DNA from: Chromobacterium sp. ATCC 53434
GTDB taxonomy: Bacteria > Pseudomonadota > Gammaproteobacteria > Burkholderiales > Chromobacteriaceae
Length of the DNA: 64,000 bases
Assembly: GCF_002848345.1 (NCBI RefSeq)
Contig: NZ_CP025429.1
Location: 1,302,001-1,366,000, forward strand
Direction of reading: 5' to 3'
Shown in pieces: positions 1 through 9,276 of the stretch; positions within the stretch are counted from its first letter, which is position 1; every line of letters starts with the position of its first letter. The notes under the pieces were generated by a model that was given only the letters and a program-made list of their open reading frames with translations, ran no database searches and was not told the DNA's origin. A program made the position numbers and the translations under genes.

Positions 1-112
1 CACGCCGCGGTGGGCACCTTCAGTTGCATGCCGGAGGTCATGGAGATGGCGCGGGTCATCAGGTCTGACGGTCACCCGCGGGGGATCGCGGGCGAGAACG
101 GAATGGCGCCTG
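1..112 (-). pseudogene. decayed 3' fragment of a fructose PTS EIIBC (fruA-like) gene
   Basis: Read on the minus strand, this stretch aligns with the 3' part of the intact fruA at about 4120-4244. It encodes GAIPF, then after a one-base deletion ARDPPRV, then a short deletion, then ISMTSGMQLKVPTAA; the intact copy has [13 protein letters not shown] and [15 protein letters not shown]. Similarity stops abruptly near base 112, so the N-terminal part is missing here. The fragment continues off the left edge. The frameshift and internal deletion make a working EIIC unlikely. It is diverged from fruA, so it looks like a remnant of a paralogue rather than a fresh duplication. What lies beyond base 1 is unknown. 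Confidence 0.7.
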
Positions 113-928
113 GTGCCGTTCTGCGATGGGCAGGGAGCTCGCGGTGGTGAACGTGACGTGGGTTTGAGCCTTGGAGGATTGCCATGTGATCGTGGGTGGA
201 TATGGCATGCAACAGGTCATATCCGCCTTTTGCGTTTCGTTCAGGTTGAACGTGTTGGATGCGAGATTTGAGCGGGAGGCCGGCGATGGGGCTGATGGCC
301 TGCGGCAGGCCCGCTCGGTGTGTCGGAGGAAGAGCCGCGCGTTCGTTGTGATTGCTTTGGGTCATGGTGATGATCGCCATTTCATCTGGGACTACAATGG
401 AATTTGTTGCAACTGTGATTGTCCAATTGCCAGCAGCATATTGCTTGTCGCAGAAGGTTTAAATCGACTCGGCGCTGTCATGCTGAACGATTCCGCAGGA
501 GCGGGAGGGATTGAAAAAACATTGACATTAAGGTTACCATTCCGTCCGGGCGGGATGGCAGCATGGTTTTTTGCGGTGCGACTTCACGCCGTGTGCCTGC
601 TTAATCCGAAGCTGCACATACTTGACGGATCGACGCTTGCTGGAACGTCTCTCGAGTACGGGACATGGATGAGCTGTGCTCTGTTATGAATGCCTTGAGC
701 TTGCATCCGCGTTGAGGTGGAAGATAGAGAGCATGTCCCGTGTTTCGTCAGGCAAGAAGCAAAGGCTTTCACTACCTGCTTTTATAGAGACTTTTGCCAC
801 TTTTTTTCAAAATAAAGTCCTTGCACCCTCCACTGGGTGCGCACTCCGTTGGCGGAGTCGTTGTGTCGAAGGTTGGCAAAGCGAATTCGTGTTTTTGTTA
901 AATCTTAATAAAGAGCACTGCTTGGGTT
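113..928. other. gene-free AT-rich region upstream of the polysaccharide exporter
   Basis: No reading frame here has convincing codon use or a recognisable family; the frames present are short and overlap in several phases. Base composition drops from GC-rich on the left to AT-rich on the right. The only clear structure is a pair of adjacent perfect inverted repeats at 823-840 and 843-858, listed separately. The region probably holds the promoter and leader of the 929-2427 exporter genes, but I cannot point to a convincing -35/-10 pair. Confidence 0.6.
823..858. repeat. two adjacent perfect stem-loops in the exporter leader
   Basis: GCACCC/GGGTGC (823-828 and 835-840, six-base loop) is followed two bases later by ACTCCG/CGGAGT (843-848 and 853-858, four-base loop). 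No T-run follows on either strand, so this is not an ordinary intrinsic terminator. It lies about 70 bases before the permease start and could be a leader RNA structure or a protein site. Confidence 0.5.
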
Positions 929-1705
929 ATGCATTTGAAATCTCTTCGTGAAATTCCTTATGTGGACTTGGTTTTTAATCTGGTTCACAAAGAAATTAGG
1001 ACACGTTATTTTGGTGCAGCATTGGGATTTGCTTGGTCTCTTGGCTCCCCTTTGATAAATACATTGACTTATTGGGTGGTTTTTACCTGGATATTCCCCA
1101 ATAAAAATCCGAATTTTGCACTGTATCTGGTGACCGGAAATTTACACTGGATGTTGTTTACCCAAATTTCATCAAATAGCTGTGAATTATTGACGGGTGC
1201 GGGGGGCTTGATAAAAAAAATACGTTTCCCTAGAGTGCTTATTATTGCATCCGGCTTGTTGACGACATTCACGTTCTGGTTGTCCGCATTTGCTATCTAT
1301 ATGGTGCTGTACCCATTGTTGGGTGGAACATTTAGTATGGCGTGGTGGACTTATCCATTGGTTTTGCTGCCATATCTGATTTTTATTTGCGGTGTCGCCA
1401 TGTTTTTGTCGATTGGGCATGTGCTGTTCCGTGATTTAAAGCATATTGTTGATGTTGTTTTGCCATTGCTTTTTTGGTTGACTCCGATTGTATGGCATGT
1501 TGATTTGATTCATTCTGATAAGATGTTTTTGTTGAACTTCAACCCGCTCTTGCCTTTCATTCAAAGTTTTTCTCAGATATTCGTTTATGGGGAAATTCCG
1601 GCATTGCATATGTGGGTGAAAATTTATGTGATTGCTTTTGCTTCTCTTGCTGTCGGTGGTTATCTTTTCCGCTCGAAAGTAAATAAGTTGGTGGAGATTC
1701 TGTGA
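929..1705 (+). CDS. wzm: ABC-2 type polysaccharide export permease (Wzm-like)
   Basis: A 258-residue integral membrane protein with about six hydrophobic segments and the arrangement of ABC-2 permeases that export lipid-linked O-antigen or capsule across the inner membrane. The N-terminal VHKEIRTRYFGAALGFAWSL stretch is the amphipathic entry region typical of Wzm/KpsM/TagG proteins. It is joined translationally to the ATPase gene that follows (TGATG overlap), which is the normal pairing. Codon use is AT-rich compared with the chromosome: I count 23 G+C in 60 bases at 1441-1500. This suggests horizontal acquisition. No strong Shine-Dalgarno is visible; the ATG was chosen because it gives a standard family N-terminus. 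Family assignment is firm, the exact exported polymer unknown. Confidence 0.85.
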   Translation: MHLKSLREIPYVDLVFNLVHKEIRTRYFGAALGFAWSLGSPLINTLTYWVVFTWIFPNKNPNFALYLVTGNLHWMLFTQISSNSCELLTGAGGLIKKIRFPRVLIIASGLLTTFTFWLSAFAIYMVLYPLLGGTFSMAWWTYPLVLLPYLIFICGVAMFLSIGHVLFRDLKHIVDVVLPLLFWLTPIVWHVDLIHSDKMFLLNFNPLLPFIQSFSQIFVYGEIPALHMWVKIYVIAFASLAVGGYLFRSKVNKLVEIL

Positions 1706-2427
1706 TGGCGATGGGTAAGGCAATTATTAGTATTGAGAATGTCAGTAAGCAATTTATTCTGCACCATAATGCAGGCGCAAGCTTGAAGCAAAAATTTGTA
1801 GGCTTGTTCAAGAAACGTTGGCGTTCTCACAAGGAACCTTTCCAAGCTCTTCATGATGTATCTTTTCAGTTGCATCCAGGAGAGTCGTTGGCTCTGCTGG
1901 GACATAATGGTTCCGGCAAGAGTACTTTGATGCAAATTATTGCAGGTATTTTGGAACCAACAAGCGGGAAAGTGGTTACCTCAGGTCGGATCGCACCACT
2001 GATCGAATTGGGCGTTGGTTTCAATCCTGAGCTGACGGGTGAGGAAAATATCTACTTGAATGCAAGTTTGTTCGGCCTCAGTAATGAACAAACCAGATCC
2101 AAGTTTCAAGATATTGTTGAATTTTCTGGCCTCGGTAGTTTTATCGATACTCCGATCAAAAACTATTCCTCAGGCATGTTTATGAGGCTGGGCTTTTCAA
2201 TTGCCGTTCATATTGAGCCGGATGTGTTGTTAGCTGATGAAATATTGGCTGTGGGTGATGCAGATTTTCAGCAGAAATGTTATGACCGCATCCGCGAGCT
2301 TCAAAAGGATGGAATGGCATTGATTCTTGTGACGCATGCGAAGGAGCAGGCGGCAAAGTTCTGTGACCGTTTTATTCAGCTTGATCACGGTAAGGTGATT
2401 GATCAGGGTAGCTTTGATCAGAATTGA
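1705..2427 (+). CDS. wzt: ABC transporter ATPase for polysaccharide export (Wzt-like, short form)
   Basis: ATP-binding partner of the upstream permease, 240 residues from the ATG that overlaps the permease stop; a GTG three bases earlier is an alternative. Walker A is GHNGSGKST (residues 66-74), the signature YSSGM begins near residue 154 and Walker B VLLADE is near residues 174-179. The N-terminal extension before the strand leading to Walker A is usual for the Wzt/TagH group. It lacks the C-terminal polysaccharide-binding domain of long Wzt proteins such as those for E. coli O9a. It therefore resembles exporters that do not read a chain-terminating cap. Codon use is AT-rich like its partner. 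Confidence 0.85.
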   Translation: MAMGKAIISIENVSKQFILHHNAGASLKQKFVGLFKKRWRSHKEPFQALHDVSFQLHPGESLALLGHNGSGKSTLMQIIAGILEPTSGKVVTSGRIAPLIELGVGFNPELTGEENIYLNASLFGLSNEQTRSKFQDIVEFSGLGSFIDTPIKNYSSGMFMRLGFSIAVHIEPDVLLADEILAVGDADFQQKCYDRIRELQKDGMALILVTHAKEQAAKFCDRFIQLDHGKVIDQGSFDQN

Positions 2428-2433
2428 TGTTGG

Positions 2434-2470
2434 AGGCCTTATCATTGAGTGAGGCCTTTCTTCTGTTTTG
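2434..2470 (+). terminator. possible weak terminator after wzt
   Basis: Two copies of AGGCCT (2434-2439 and 2452-2457) can pair and are followed by a T-rich but interrupted tract. The stem is short, so partial read-through into the glycosyltransferase gene is plausible. Confidence 0.3.
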
Positions 2471-2525
2471 AGTTGACACGATTTGTACTGGATGGCCGTG
2501 TTGGCGGGTTGCTTGTTTTTGCAGT

Positions 2526-3899
2526 ATGAAAGTGAAAGTTTTTGTGCTGAATATGGAAAAGCGATACTCGAATCATGAGTTGAAGAAGTTGAAGTTGCAT
2601 CGAGTTGAACGATTGAGGGCTAGGCGTAAGTCCAGCTTTCTGGTTCGAGGTGGGCGCAAATTCAAGAATCTGATGCGCTCGAATATCGGCGTGGCTTCAG
2701 TGTCAAATTATTTTGTGTCGGAAGTGATCAAGCGCATCAGAAAGCGTGTGCTTTCTTTGCGCTCTCGCGAACTTCGTCTGGATGTCAAAAAGCAGGTCGA
2801 ATCTCTGCGACAACACGGCAAGGTGGTTTTGGCTTTCCGCTTGGCAGGCGGCGTGGGTGACGCCGTGATTCATGCTCGCCTGTTAAGAGACTTGGTCATG
2901 GGGTGTGGCTCGTCCGTGCAGGTCGATGTTTATTTCAATGGCCCGCAAGTATTGAAGTTTATTTTTGCCAATCTGACCGGTGTCAGGAAGGTGCTGGACG
3001 ATGCGCATTTTAATCGTTTGAAAAGCACTTATGATGTGGCAGGGATCCTGACGCACTATTTCCAGCTTGATGATTACAGCAGAAATCTGGCCAGGATTGA
3101 GTCCATTGCGCCCAAGCTGGCGAGCGTATTGCGGCGGATTGAAAGCAATCAGGCCAATCTCGGTGCATTCATACACCATCAGCCGTCGCTGGATGGCGCG
3201 TTTTCCGACTATGCGATTGAGAGAGGCTTGACCAGGGAAAAGGGCTTGCATCAATTGGCCGGTATTGCCTATTCCGGCGCACAACTGCCGGTCAAAATTC
3301 CGAAAAACTGGCCAAGCAATGAGATTCGGTCTGGCGATTTGTATATCACAGTCCATGACGGCTGGGATAACTCGATGACTTTGGCTTCGTCTCGGCCGAC
3401 CAAGGCATATCCGATCGACTCCTGGAATCTGCTGGTCCGCTTGTTGAAGCTGCGTTTCCCGCAGTTGAAGATCGTGCAGCTAGGAGGGGAGACCGGGGAG
3501 ATCATCGAGGGCGTCGATGTTTGTCTGCGTGGGAAAACCAAGTTGCCGGAGTCGGTTGCGGTGATGAAGAAGGCGCTGTTGCATATCGATTCCGAGTCGG
3601 GACTGGTGCATCTGGCCGCGGCAATCGGCATACCTGCGGTAGTGCTGTTTGGTCCCACCAACATCGAGTATTTCAGCTATCCGGAGAATATGAATGTCGG
3701 CGCTCAGGAATGCCGCAACTGCTGGTGGAGCGTCGACTCATGGAGCGATGCCTGTCCGCGCGGGTTCGAAGTGCCTATCTGCATGAGCGGGATCATGCCG
3801 CAAACCCTGGTCGACAAGGTGGCGGTCCTGCTGGATAGGCAACCGCGCTGGAGGGCCGCCAGGGCCGATGGCCTGCCCGATTTGCCGATGGCCGGGTAA
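2526..3899 (+). CDS. glycosyltransferase family 9 (heptosyltransferase-like)
   Basis: A 457-residue protein. The first 85 or so residues are strongly basic and not recognisable. The rest has the GT9 fold of ADP-heptose:LPS heptosyltransferases: an N-terminal AFRLAGGVGDAVIHARLL nucleotide-fold strand (from about residue 101) and a C-terminal ESGLVHLAAAIGIPAVVLFG segment (about residues 356-375) followed by a Cys-rich CRNCWW patch. It probably adds a sugar to LPS core or the polymer moved by the adjacent exporter; the donor is not predictable. Composition changes inside the gene: 28 of 60 bases are G+C at 2581-2640 and 43 of 60 at 3841-3900. This suggests a mosaic origin. The start has no obvious ribosome binding site. 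Confidence 0.75.
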   Translation: MKVKVFVLNMEKRYSNHELKKLKLHRVERLRARRKSSFLVRGGRKFKNLMRSNIGVASVSNYFVSEVIKRIRKRVLSLRSRELRLDVKKQVESLRQHGKVVLAFRLAGGVGDAVIHARLLRDLVMGCGSSVQVDVYFNGPQVLKFIFANLTGVRKVLDDAHFNRLKSTYDVAGILTHYFQLDDYSRNLARIESIAPKLASVLRRIESNQANLGAFIHHQPSLDGAFSDYAIERGLTREKGLHQLAGIAYSGAQLPVKIPKNWPSNEIRSGDLYITVHDGWDNSMTLASSRPTKAYPIDSWNLLVRLLKLRFPQLKIVQLGGETGEIIEGVDVCLRGKTKLPESVAVMKKALLHIDSESGLVHLAAAIGIPAVVLFGPTNIEYFSYPENMNVGAQECRNCWWSVDSWSDACPRGFEVPICMSGIMPQTLVDKVAVLLDRQPRWRAARADGLPDLPMAG

Positions 3900-3939
3900 G
3901 AGTCGACGAACCCGGTTGGATGGCGACGTAGATACGAAA

Positions 3940-3975
3940 GGACCCGACAGCATGGCTGTCGGGTCCTTGGTTTTT
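3940..3975 (+). terminator. intrinsic terminator after the GT9 gene
   Basis: A perfect stem GGACCCGACAGC/GCTGTCGGGTCC (3940-3966, three-base loop) is followed by TTGGTTTTT. It lies between the convergent GT9 gene and fruA. Confidence 0.85.
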
Positions 3976-3996
3976 GAGGCAGCGCGGATGCGTGGG

Positions 3997-5646
3997 CTAG
4001 CGGTTTGTTGCCGCTTGCTTCAGCAGCCGCAGCATGACGGCGGTGAGCGCGGTGCCGGCCGCCAGCGCGGCGAGGTAGCCGCCCAGGTGTTCCACCGCGT
4101 TCGGGATCGGCAGTACGAACACGCCGCCGTGAGGCACTTTGAGTTCGGCTCCGACGCTCATCGAGATCGCGCCGGCCAGCGCCGAACCGGCCATCAGCGC
4201 CGGGATCACCCGCAGCGGATCGCGGGCGGCGAACGGAATCGCGCCTTCGCTGATGAAGGCCAGGCCCAGCACGCCGGCGGCCTTGCCGGCCTCGCGCTCG
4301 TCGGCGCTGAAGCGGTCGGCGAACAGCCGGGTGGCCAGCGCGATGCCTAGCGGCGGCGTCATGCCGGCCGCCATCACCGCCGCCATCGGCGTGTACACCT
4401 GGCTGGCGATCAGGCCGGTGGCGAAGGCGTAGGCTGCCTTGTTGACCGGCCCACCCATGTCGAAGGCCATCATCGCGCCGAGGATCGCGCCCAGCAGCAG
4501 GGCGCTGCCGCCCTGCATGCCCTTCAGCGCCGAGGTCAGCGCGGCCAGCAGCGAGGCCACCGGCTGACCGACGACGTAAAGCATCAGCAAGCCGGTCAGC
4601 AGCGTGCCGAGCACCGGCAGGATCAGTACCGGCTTCAGTCCGTCCAGCTGAGGGCCCAGGCGGATGCGGCGGTTCAGTTCGCGGGTGAGGTAGCCGGCGA
4701 TGAAGCCGGCGACGATGCCGCCGAGAAAACCGGCGCCGAGGCCGGCGGCCAGCATGCCGCCGACCATGCCGGGCGCGATGCCGGGCCGATCGGCGATGGA
4801 GTAGGCGATGTAGCCGGCCAGTATCGGCACCATCAGCGCGAAGGCCGATTTGGCGCCGATCTGGAACAGCGACCACGCCAGCGTGCCCTTGTGGGCGTCG
4901 TCGAAGGCGTAGATGCCGCCCAGCGCGAACGCCAGCGCGATCAGGATGCCGCCGGCGGTGACGAAGGGCAGCATGAAGGACACGCCGGTCATCAGGTGTT
5001 TGTATGGTCCGTCCTTGGACTTTTCCCGGGAGGGTTCGGCCGCCTGGGCGGCGCCGGCACAGGGCCGGGCCTCGTCGATCGCGCGGCGGATCAGCGCCTG
5101 TCCGTCGCCGATGGCGGCCTTGGTGCCGCTGGCGAACAGCCGCTTGCCGGCGAAGCGCTCCAGCGCCACCTGGGTGTCGGCGGCGATCAGCACCAGGTCG
5201 GCGGCGGCGATTTCGGTCGCCGTCAGCGCGTCCTGCGCGCCGACCGAGCCCTGGGTTTCCACCCGAATCGCGTGGCCCAGCGCCTTCGCGCCCTGGACCA
5301 GGCCCTCGGCTGCCATGAAGGTGTGGGCGATGCCGGTCGGGCAGCCGGTGACGGCGACGATGCTGAGCGTGTCCAAGGCTGCTTCCAGCTGTGCCGCCGG
5401 GTCGGCCAGCACCGCGTCCAGCGTGGTCCGGCGCGCAGGCCGGCCGGCGCCGCGCGTATCGTCGGCGCAATCCACCAGCAGGATCAGGCCAGCCTTGGAC
5501 AGCGCCGCCTCGTCCAGCGCCGGCTGTTTGTCGATCTCGATCTCGATGCTTCGTCCTTGCCGTCGCGCCGCCTGACGCAGCGCCTCGGCGGCGAGCAAGG
5601 CCTGGGTGCTGCGCGCGCCGGCGCGGATGATGGCGGCGATGTCCAT
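3997..5646 (-). CDS. fruA: PTS fructose transporter subunit EIIB'BC
   Basis: Fructose-specific membrane permease that phosphorylates fructose to fructose 1-phosphate during uptake. The 549 residues hold a degenerate EIIB' domain (about 1-85), an EIIB domain (about 93-195) with the phosphorylated cysteine at C102 in [13 protein letters not shown], and a membrane EIIC domain (about 218-549). Length fits E. coli FruA (563). The start is the ATG at 5646, preceded by AGGAGAAAG; an upstream in-frame ATG at 5709 lies inside fruK and is ignored. It is the last gene of fruB-fruK-fruA, 16 bases after fruK. A decayed relative of its 3' end is at 1-112. Confidence 0.95.
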   Translation of the reverse strand: MDIAAIIRAGARSTQALLAAEALRQAARRQGRSIEIEIDKQPALDEAALSKAGLILLVDCADDTRGAGRPARRTTLDAVLADPAAQLEAALDTLSIVAVTGCPTGIAHTFMAAEGLVQGAKALGHAIRVETQGSVGAQDALTATEIAAADLVLIAADTQVALERFAGKRLFASGTKAAIGDGQALIRRAIDEARPCAGAAQAAEPSREKSKDGPYKHLMTGVSFMLPFVTAGGILIALAFALGGIYAFDDAHKGTLAWSLFQIGAKSAFALMVPILAGYIAYSIADRPGIAPGMVGGMLAAGLGAGFLGGIVAGFIAGYLTRELNRRIRLGPQLDGLKPVLILPVLGTLLTGLLMLYVVGQPVASLLAALTSALKGMQGGSALLLGAILGAMMAFDMGGPVNKAAYAFATGLIASQVYTPMAAVMAAGMTPPLGIALATRLFADRFSADEREAGKAAGVLGLAFISEGAIPFAARDPLRVIPALMAGSALAGAISMSVGAELKVPHGGVFVLPIPNAVEHLGGYLAALAAGTALTAVMLRLLKQAATNR

Positions 5647-5662
5647 GTCTTTCTCCTTATTT

Positions 5663-6610
5663 TTAGAGTGTGCTGAGGCTGACGGCGGCGGCCAGCTCGC
5701 GGACGTCATCGGGTGGCGGCAGTTGCGGGCCGACGCGCTGCAGCTTGGCGGCGGCGAAGGCTACCGCCAGTCTCAGGCTGTCGGCCGCGTCCAGGCCCTG
5801 GCGACGGGCGGCGGCCAGGCCGGCCACCAGCGCGTCGCCGGCGCCGACGGTGCTCAGCGGCCGCTGCGGCGGCAGGCTGGCCAGCAGCGCGGCGTTGGCG
5901 TCGACCAGCAGCGCGCCTTGCTCGCCCAGCGACACCACCACCCGGGCGACGCCGCGCCGCTGCAGTTGCCGGGCGCAGTCGACGACGTCGGGCAGGCCGG
6001 CCAGCTCCTGTCCGGCCCATTGCGCCAGCTCGTCGCGATTGGGTTTGACGCAGTCGGGCAGGGCGGCCGGCGGGTTGGCCAGCGCCGCGGCCAGCGGCGG
6101 ACCGCTGCTGTCCAGCAGCACCCAGACGCCTTGCCGTTTCAGCCGAACGCACAGCCGCGCCCAGGCGTCGACGGGCAGGCCGGGGGGCAGGCTGCCGGCC
6201 AGCACCGCGATGTCGCCGGCGGCGATGCCGGCGAGCCCGGCGGACAACGCGGCCAGTTCGGTCTCGCCGGCGGCGATGCCGGGCAGATTGATGTCGGTGG
6301 TGTCGCCGTTGCCGAGTTCAGCCAGCTTGATATTGGTGCGCGTCGAGCCGTCCAGCCGCAGCATGCGGTCGACGATGCCCTTGTCGGCGAACAGCCGCTC
6401 GAACGGCGCGGCGTTGTCGCGGCCGAGCAGGCCGTGGACATCGGCCGGCAGCCCCCAGTCGGCGAGGCAGGCGGCGACATTGACGCCCTTGCCGCCGGCA
6501 TTGAGGCGGACGTCGCGCGCCAGGTTGACGCGGCCTGGCGCGAGCGCGTCCAGCGTCACGGTCTGGTCCAGCGCCGGATTGGCGGTGACGGTGTGGATGG
6601 CGCCGCTCAT
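5663..6610 (-). CDS. fruK: 1-phosphofructokinase
   Basis: Cytosolic kinase converting fructose 1-phosphate, the product of the FruA transporter, to fructose 1,6-bisphosphate with ATP. It has 315 residues and the PfkB/ribokinase fold: TANPALDQT near the N-terminus, [10 protein letters not shown] (about residues 37-46), and the catalytic anion-hole motif [12 protein letters not shown] near the C-terminus. The ATG overlaps the fruB stop as ATGA, so the two are translationally coupled. The very long open frame extending upstream is a high-GC artefact antisense-phase to fruB. Assignment is firm from family and operon. Confidence 0.95.
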   Translation of the reverse strand: MSGAIHTVTANPALDQTVTLDALAPGRVNLARDVRLNAGGKGVNVAACLADWGLPADVHGLLGRDNAAPFERLFADKGIVDRMLRLDGSTRTNIKLAELGNGDTTDINLPGIAAGETELAALSAGLAGIAAGDIAVLAGSLPPGLPVDAWARLCVRLKRQGVWVLLDSSGPPLAAALANPPAALPDCVKPNRDELAQWAGQELAGLPDVVDCARQLQRRGVARVVVSLGEQGALLVDANAALLASLPPQRPLSTVGAGDALVAGLAAARRQGLDAADSLRLAVAFAAAKLQRVGPQLPPPDDVRELAAAVSLSTL

Positions 6611-9105
6611 GCCAGCCCCTCCAGCAATTGCCGCACTTCCTCGGCGCTGTCGCAGGCCAGCGCCTGTTCGGCCAGCTCCCGCAGCCTGGCGTGATCGTGG
6701 CGGCGCAACATCGCCTTGACCGCGGCGATGTCGTTCGGGCTCATCGACAGCTCGTCCACGCCGAGGCCGGCCAGTACGGCCGCGCCGTGCGGATCGCCGG
6801 CGAGGCCGCCGCAGACGCCGACCCAGCGCTTGTGCGCCGCCGCGCCCTCGACGGTCTGGCGGATCAACCTGAGCACGGCCGGGTGCAGGCTGTCGGCCTC
6901 GGCGGCCAGCTCCGGGTGCTGGCGGTCCATCGCCAGCGCGTACTGCGTCAGATCGTTGGTGCCGATGGAGAAGAAGTCGACATAGGGGGCGAACTGGTCG
7001 GCCAGCAGCGCGGCGGCCGGCACCTCGACCATGATGCCTATCGGCAGCTGCGGCGCGTCCAGTTCCTTGCGCACGCCTTCGCACAGGCCCTTCAGCCGAG
7101 TGATCTCCTTCAGCGAGCTGATCATCGGAAACATGATGGACAACGGTTTGCCGGCCTTGGCGGCGCGATATAGCGCGCGCAGCTGCGGTTCCAGCAGCTC
7201 GCGGCGGGACAGCAGAAGCCGCGCGCCGCGCATGCCGAGGAAGGGGTTGTCCTCGCGCGGCAGGTTCAGATAGGGCACCTGCTTGTCGCCGCCGATGTCC
7301 AGCGCGCGGACGATCAGCGGCCGCCCCTGCAGCGCCTGCTGCATCGCCAGATAGGTGGCCAGTTGTTCCTCTTCGTCCGGCGCGGCCTCGCGTTCCAGGA
7401 ACAGGAATTCGGTGCGCATCAGGCCCACGCCCTCGGCGCCGGCGTCCAGCGCGGCGGCGGCCTGGTCCGGCCGGTTGATGTTGGCGGCGATCTCGATCCG
7501 GCGGCCGTCCGCGGTCTGGCCCGCCTGTTGCCGCTGCGCCTGTTGTTTGTCCCGCTCGTCGCGCTGTCGCCGTTGCCAGTCGCGCGCTGAGTCGAGATCC
7601 GCGTCGCTCGGGTTCAAATAGAGCCGGCCGGCGTCGCCGTCGAGTATCGCCGGGCTGCCGTCGGCGACGTCCAGCAGCGCCGAGCCGGCGGCCACCAGCG
7701 CCGGCAGGCCCAGCGTGCGGGCGAGTATGGCGGTATGGGCGGTCGGGCCGCCGTGGGCGGTGGCCAGGCCCTTGATCCGCGACAGGTCCAGGGCGGCGGT
7801 GTCCGATGGCGCGAGGTCGGCCGCCAGCAATAGGGTGTCGGGGCCGAAGTCGGTCGACGCGCGGGTTTGCAATGAGGGGTCCAGTTGCAGCAGCACCCGA
7901 CGGCCGACGTCGCGCAGGTCGGCGGCGCGGGCGGCCAGCATCGGATTGCCCAGCGCCGATATTTTTTCCGCCAGTCTTTCCACCGCCTGGTGCCAGGACC
8001 ATTCGACGCCGTGGCCGGCCACCATCAGCTGGCAGCTCAAGGTGATCAGATCGGTATCGTTCAACAGTTCGGCCTGGGCGCGGAAGATGCCGGCCTCGGC
8101 GGCGCCCAGCGTGGCCTGGGTGGCGTCGGCCAGTTGCGACAATTGCCGCCGGGTGTCGGCCAGCGCCTGATGCAGGCGGTCGCCGCCTTCGGCCAGGCTG
8201 ATCGGCCGGTCCGGCACTTGCAGTTGTTCGCCGGCCAGCACGCGCACGGTGCCGATGGCGAGGCCGGGACTGGCGGCGACGCCGGGCAGCGACAGCGGAG
8301 CGCCCGCTGGCTGCCAGCCGACGGTCTTGCGGGCGCCGGCGCGCTGGGCGGCGATGGCGGCGGCGGTCTGCTCGGCCAGGCTGGCTTCGCGCATCGCCTT
8401 CAGCAGCAGGTCCACGCCGGCCTCGGCCTGCGGACCGCGGGCCGACACCGAGACCAGATCGCCATGGCGCAGCCCCAGTTGCAGCAGCGAGAGCAGGTTC
8501 TTGGCGTCGGCCGTCCGGCCGCCGTGGCGTACTTGCAGCCGCGCCGGACTGCGTCTGGCCGCCTCCGACCACAGCGAGGCCGGCCGGGCGTGCAGGCCGT
8601 TGGGGTAGTCCAGCCGCCATTCCTGGCCGTGGTCCAGATCCTGGGCCTCTCCATCTGGCAGCGGGTCGGCGACCGATGGCTCCAGCGCGGCGATCAGCTC
8701 GGCGGGGTCGGCTGTGTGAAACAGCGGCAGCAGCCGCGCCTCGTCCTGCAGCAGCCGAGTCAGTTGGCGCAGCATCACCAAGTGGTCGTCGGAGCGGGCG
8801 GCGATGGCGAACAGCAGATGGATGCGCTGGCCCGGATTCCATTCCAGCCCGTCGGGGATCTGCAGCACGGCGACGCCGGTGCGCAGCACCAGCGAACGGT
8901 CCTCGACCATGCCGTGCGGGATGGCGATGCTGTGGCCGAGATAGGTGTTGGCCACCGCCTCGCGTCTGAGCAGGCTGTCGATATAGTCGGGGGCGATGCG
9001 GCCGGCGTCGGCCAGCATGGCGCCGGCCTCGCGGATCGCGGCCTCCTTGCCGGCCGGGCGGCAGCCCAGGCGTATCAATTGCGGGGTGAGCGGGGAGTCG
9101 GACAC
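6607..9105 (-). CDS. fruB: fructose-specific multiphosphoryl transfer protein (EIIA-HPr-EI fusion)
   Basis: Carries the whole soluble phosphate relay for fructose uptake in one 832-residue chain. An EIIA domain is at about 1-150 with phospho-His H64 in AIPHG. An HPr-like domain is at about 165-245 with H172 in NGLHARPAS. An enzyme I domain is at about 275-832 with H457 in GGPTAHTAIL. Phosphate passes from phosphoenolpyruvate through EI, HPr and EIIA to FruA. This EI-containing fusion is typical of fructose systems in pseudomonads, Xanthomonas and relatives, and differs from the shorter E. coli FruB. The start is GTG at 9105 behind GAGGT. It is the first gene of the operon, driven by the promoter at 9141-9169. 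Confidence 0.95.
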   Translation of the reverse strand: MSDSPLTPQLIRLGCRPAGKEAAIREAGAMLADAGRIAPDYIDSLLRREAVANTYLGHSIAIPHGMVEDRSLVLRTGVAVLQIPDGLEWNPGQRIHLLFAIAARSDDHLVMLRQLTRLLQDEARLLPLFHTADPAELIAALEPSVADPLPDGEAQDLDHGQEWRLDYPNGLHARPASLWSEAARRSPARLQVRHGGRTADAKNLLSLLQLGLRHGDLVSVSARGPQAEAGVDLLLKAMREASLAEQTAAAIAAQRAGARKTVGWQPAGAPLSLPGVAASPGLAIGTVRVLAGEQLQVPDRPISLAEGGDRLHQALADTRRQLSQLADATQATLGAAEAGIFRAQAELLNDTDLITLSCQLMVAGHGVEWSWHQAVERLAEKISALGNPMLAARAADLRDVGRRVLLQLDPSLQTRASTDFGPDTLLLAADLAPSDTAALDLSRIKGLATAHGGPTAHTAILARTLGLPALVAAGSALLDVADGSPAILDGDAGRLYLNPSDADLDSARDWQRRQRDERDKQQAQRQQAGQTADGRRIEIAANINRPDQAAAALDAGAEGVGLMRTEFLFLEREAAPDEEEQLATYLAMQQALQGRPLIVRALDIGGDKQVPYLNLPREDNPFLGMRGARLLLSRRELLEPQLRALYRAAKAGKPLSIMFPMISSLKEITRLKGLCEGVRKELDAPQLPIGIMVEVPAAALLADQFAPYVDFFSIGTNDLTQYALAMDRQHPELAAEADSLHPAVLRLIRQTVEGAAAHKRWVGVCGGLAGDPHGAAVLAGLGVDELSMSPNDIAAVKAMLRRHDHARLRELAEQALACDSAEEVRQLLEGLA

Positions 9106-9140
9106 GGTGGACCTCGTTTTGGCGGCTGCGCGATGGTTCG

Positions 9141-9169
9141 ATTGAAAACGATTACATTTCTGCTGTCAA
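9141..9169 (-). promoter_or_regulatory. promoter of fruBKA
   Basis: On the minus strand a perfect -35 TTGACA (9164-9169) and a -10 TTCAAT (9141-9146) are separated by exactly 17 bases, about 35 bases before the fruB GTG. The spacer carries the operator-like site at 9143-9156, so a bound LacI-family repressor would block RNA polymerase. Confidence 0.8.
9143..9156. promoter_or_regulatory. LacI-family operator in the fru promoter
   Basis: TGAAAACGATTACA is a near-palindrome centred on CG, as expected for LacI/FruR-type repressors. It overlaps the -10 and spacer of the fruBKA promoter. A closely related site lies at 9277-9288 by the regulator start. Confidence 0.65.
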
Positions 9170-9276
9170 TCCGGTATGGCGGACGATATCCAGCATTTCT
9201 GCTGCTCTTGGCGCCGCAAGGCGGGGCTGGCGCTTGCCAGCCGGCGATGATTGGCGCAGCATCGCCGTTGTTAACT

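Noticed and set aside
171..689. 172-codon frame in the left gene-free region
   Set aside because: No ribosome binding site, no recognisable domain and inconsistent codon use.
929..3899. ops/JUMPstart element expected before RfaH-controlled polysaccharide genes
   Set aside because: No GGCGGTAGC-type element is present upstream of 929.
1..4244. fruA fragment and fruA seen as direct repeats made by a recent transposition
   Set aside because: The two copies differ by many substitutions and indels and there are no transposase genes or terminal inverted repeats.
3704..5470. 588-codon Arg-rich minus-strand frame over fruA
   Set aside because: A high-GC phase artefact; the translation is Arg/Gly/Asp-rich with no domain, while the neighbouring frame encodes FruA.
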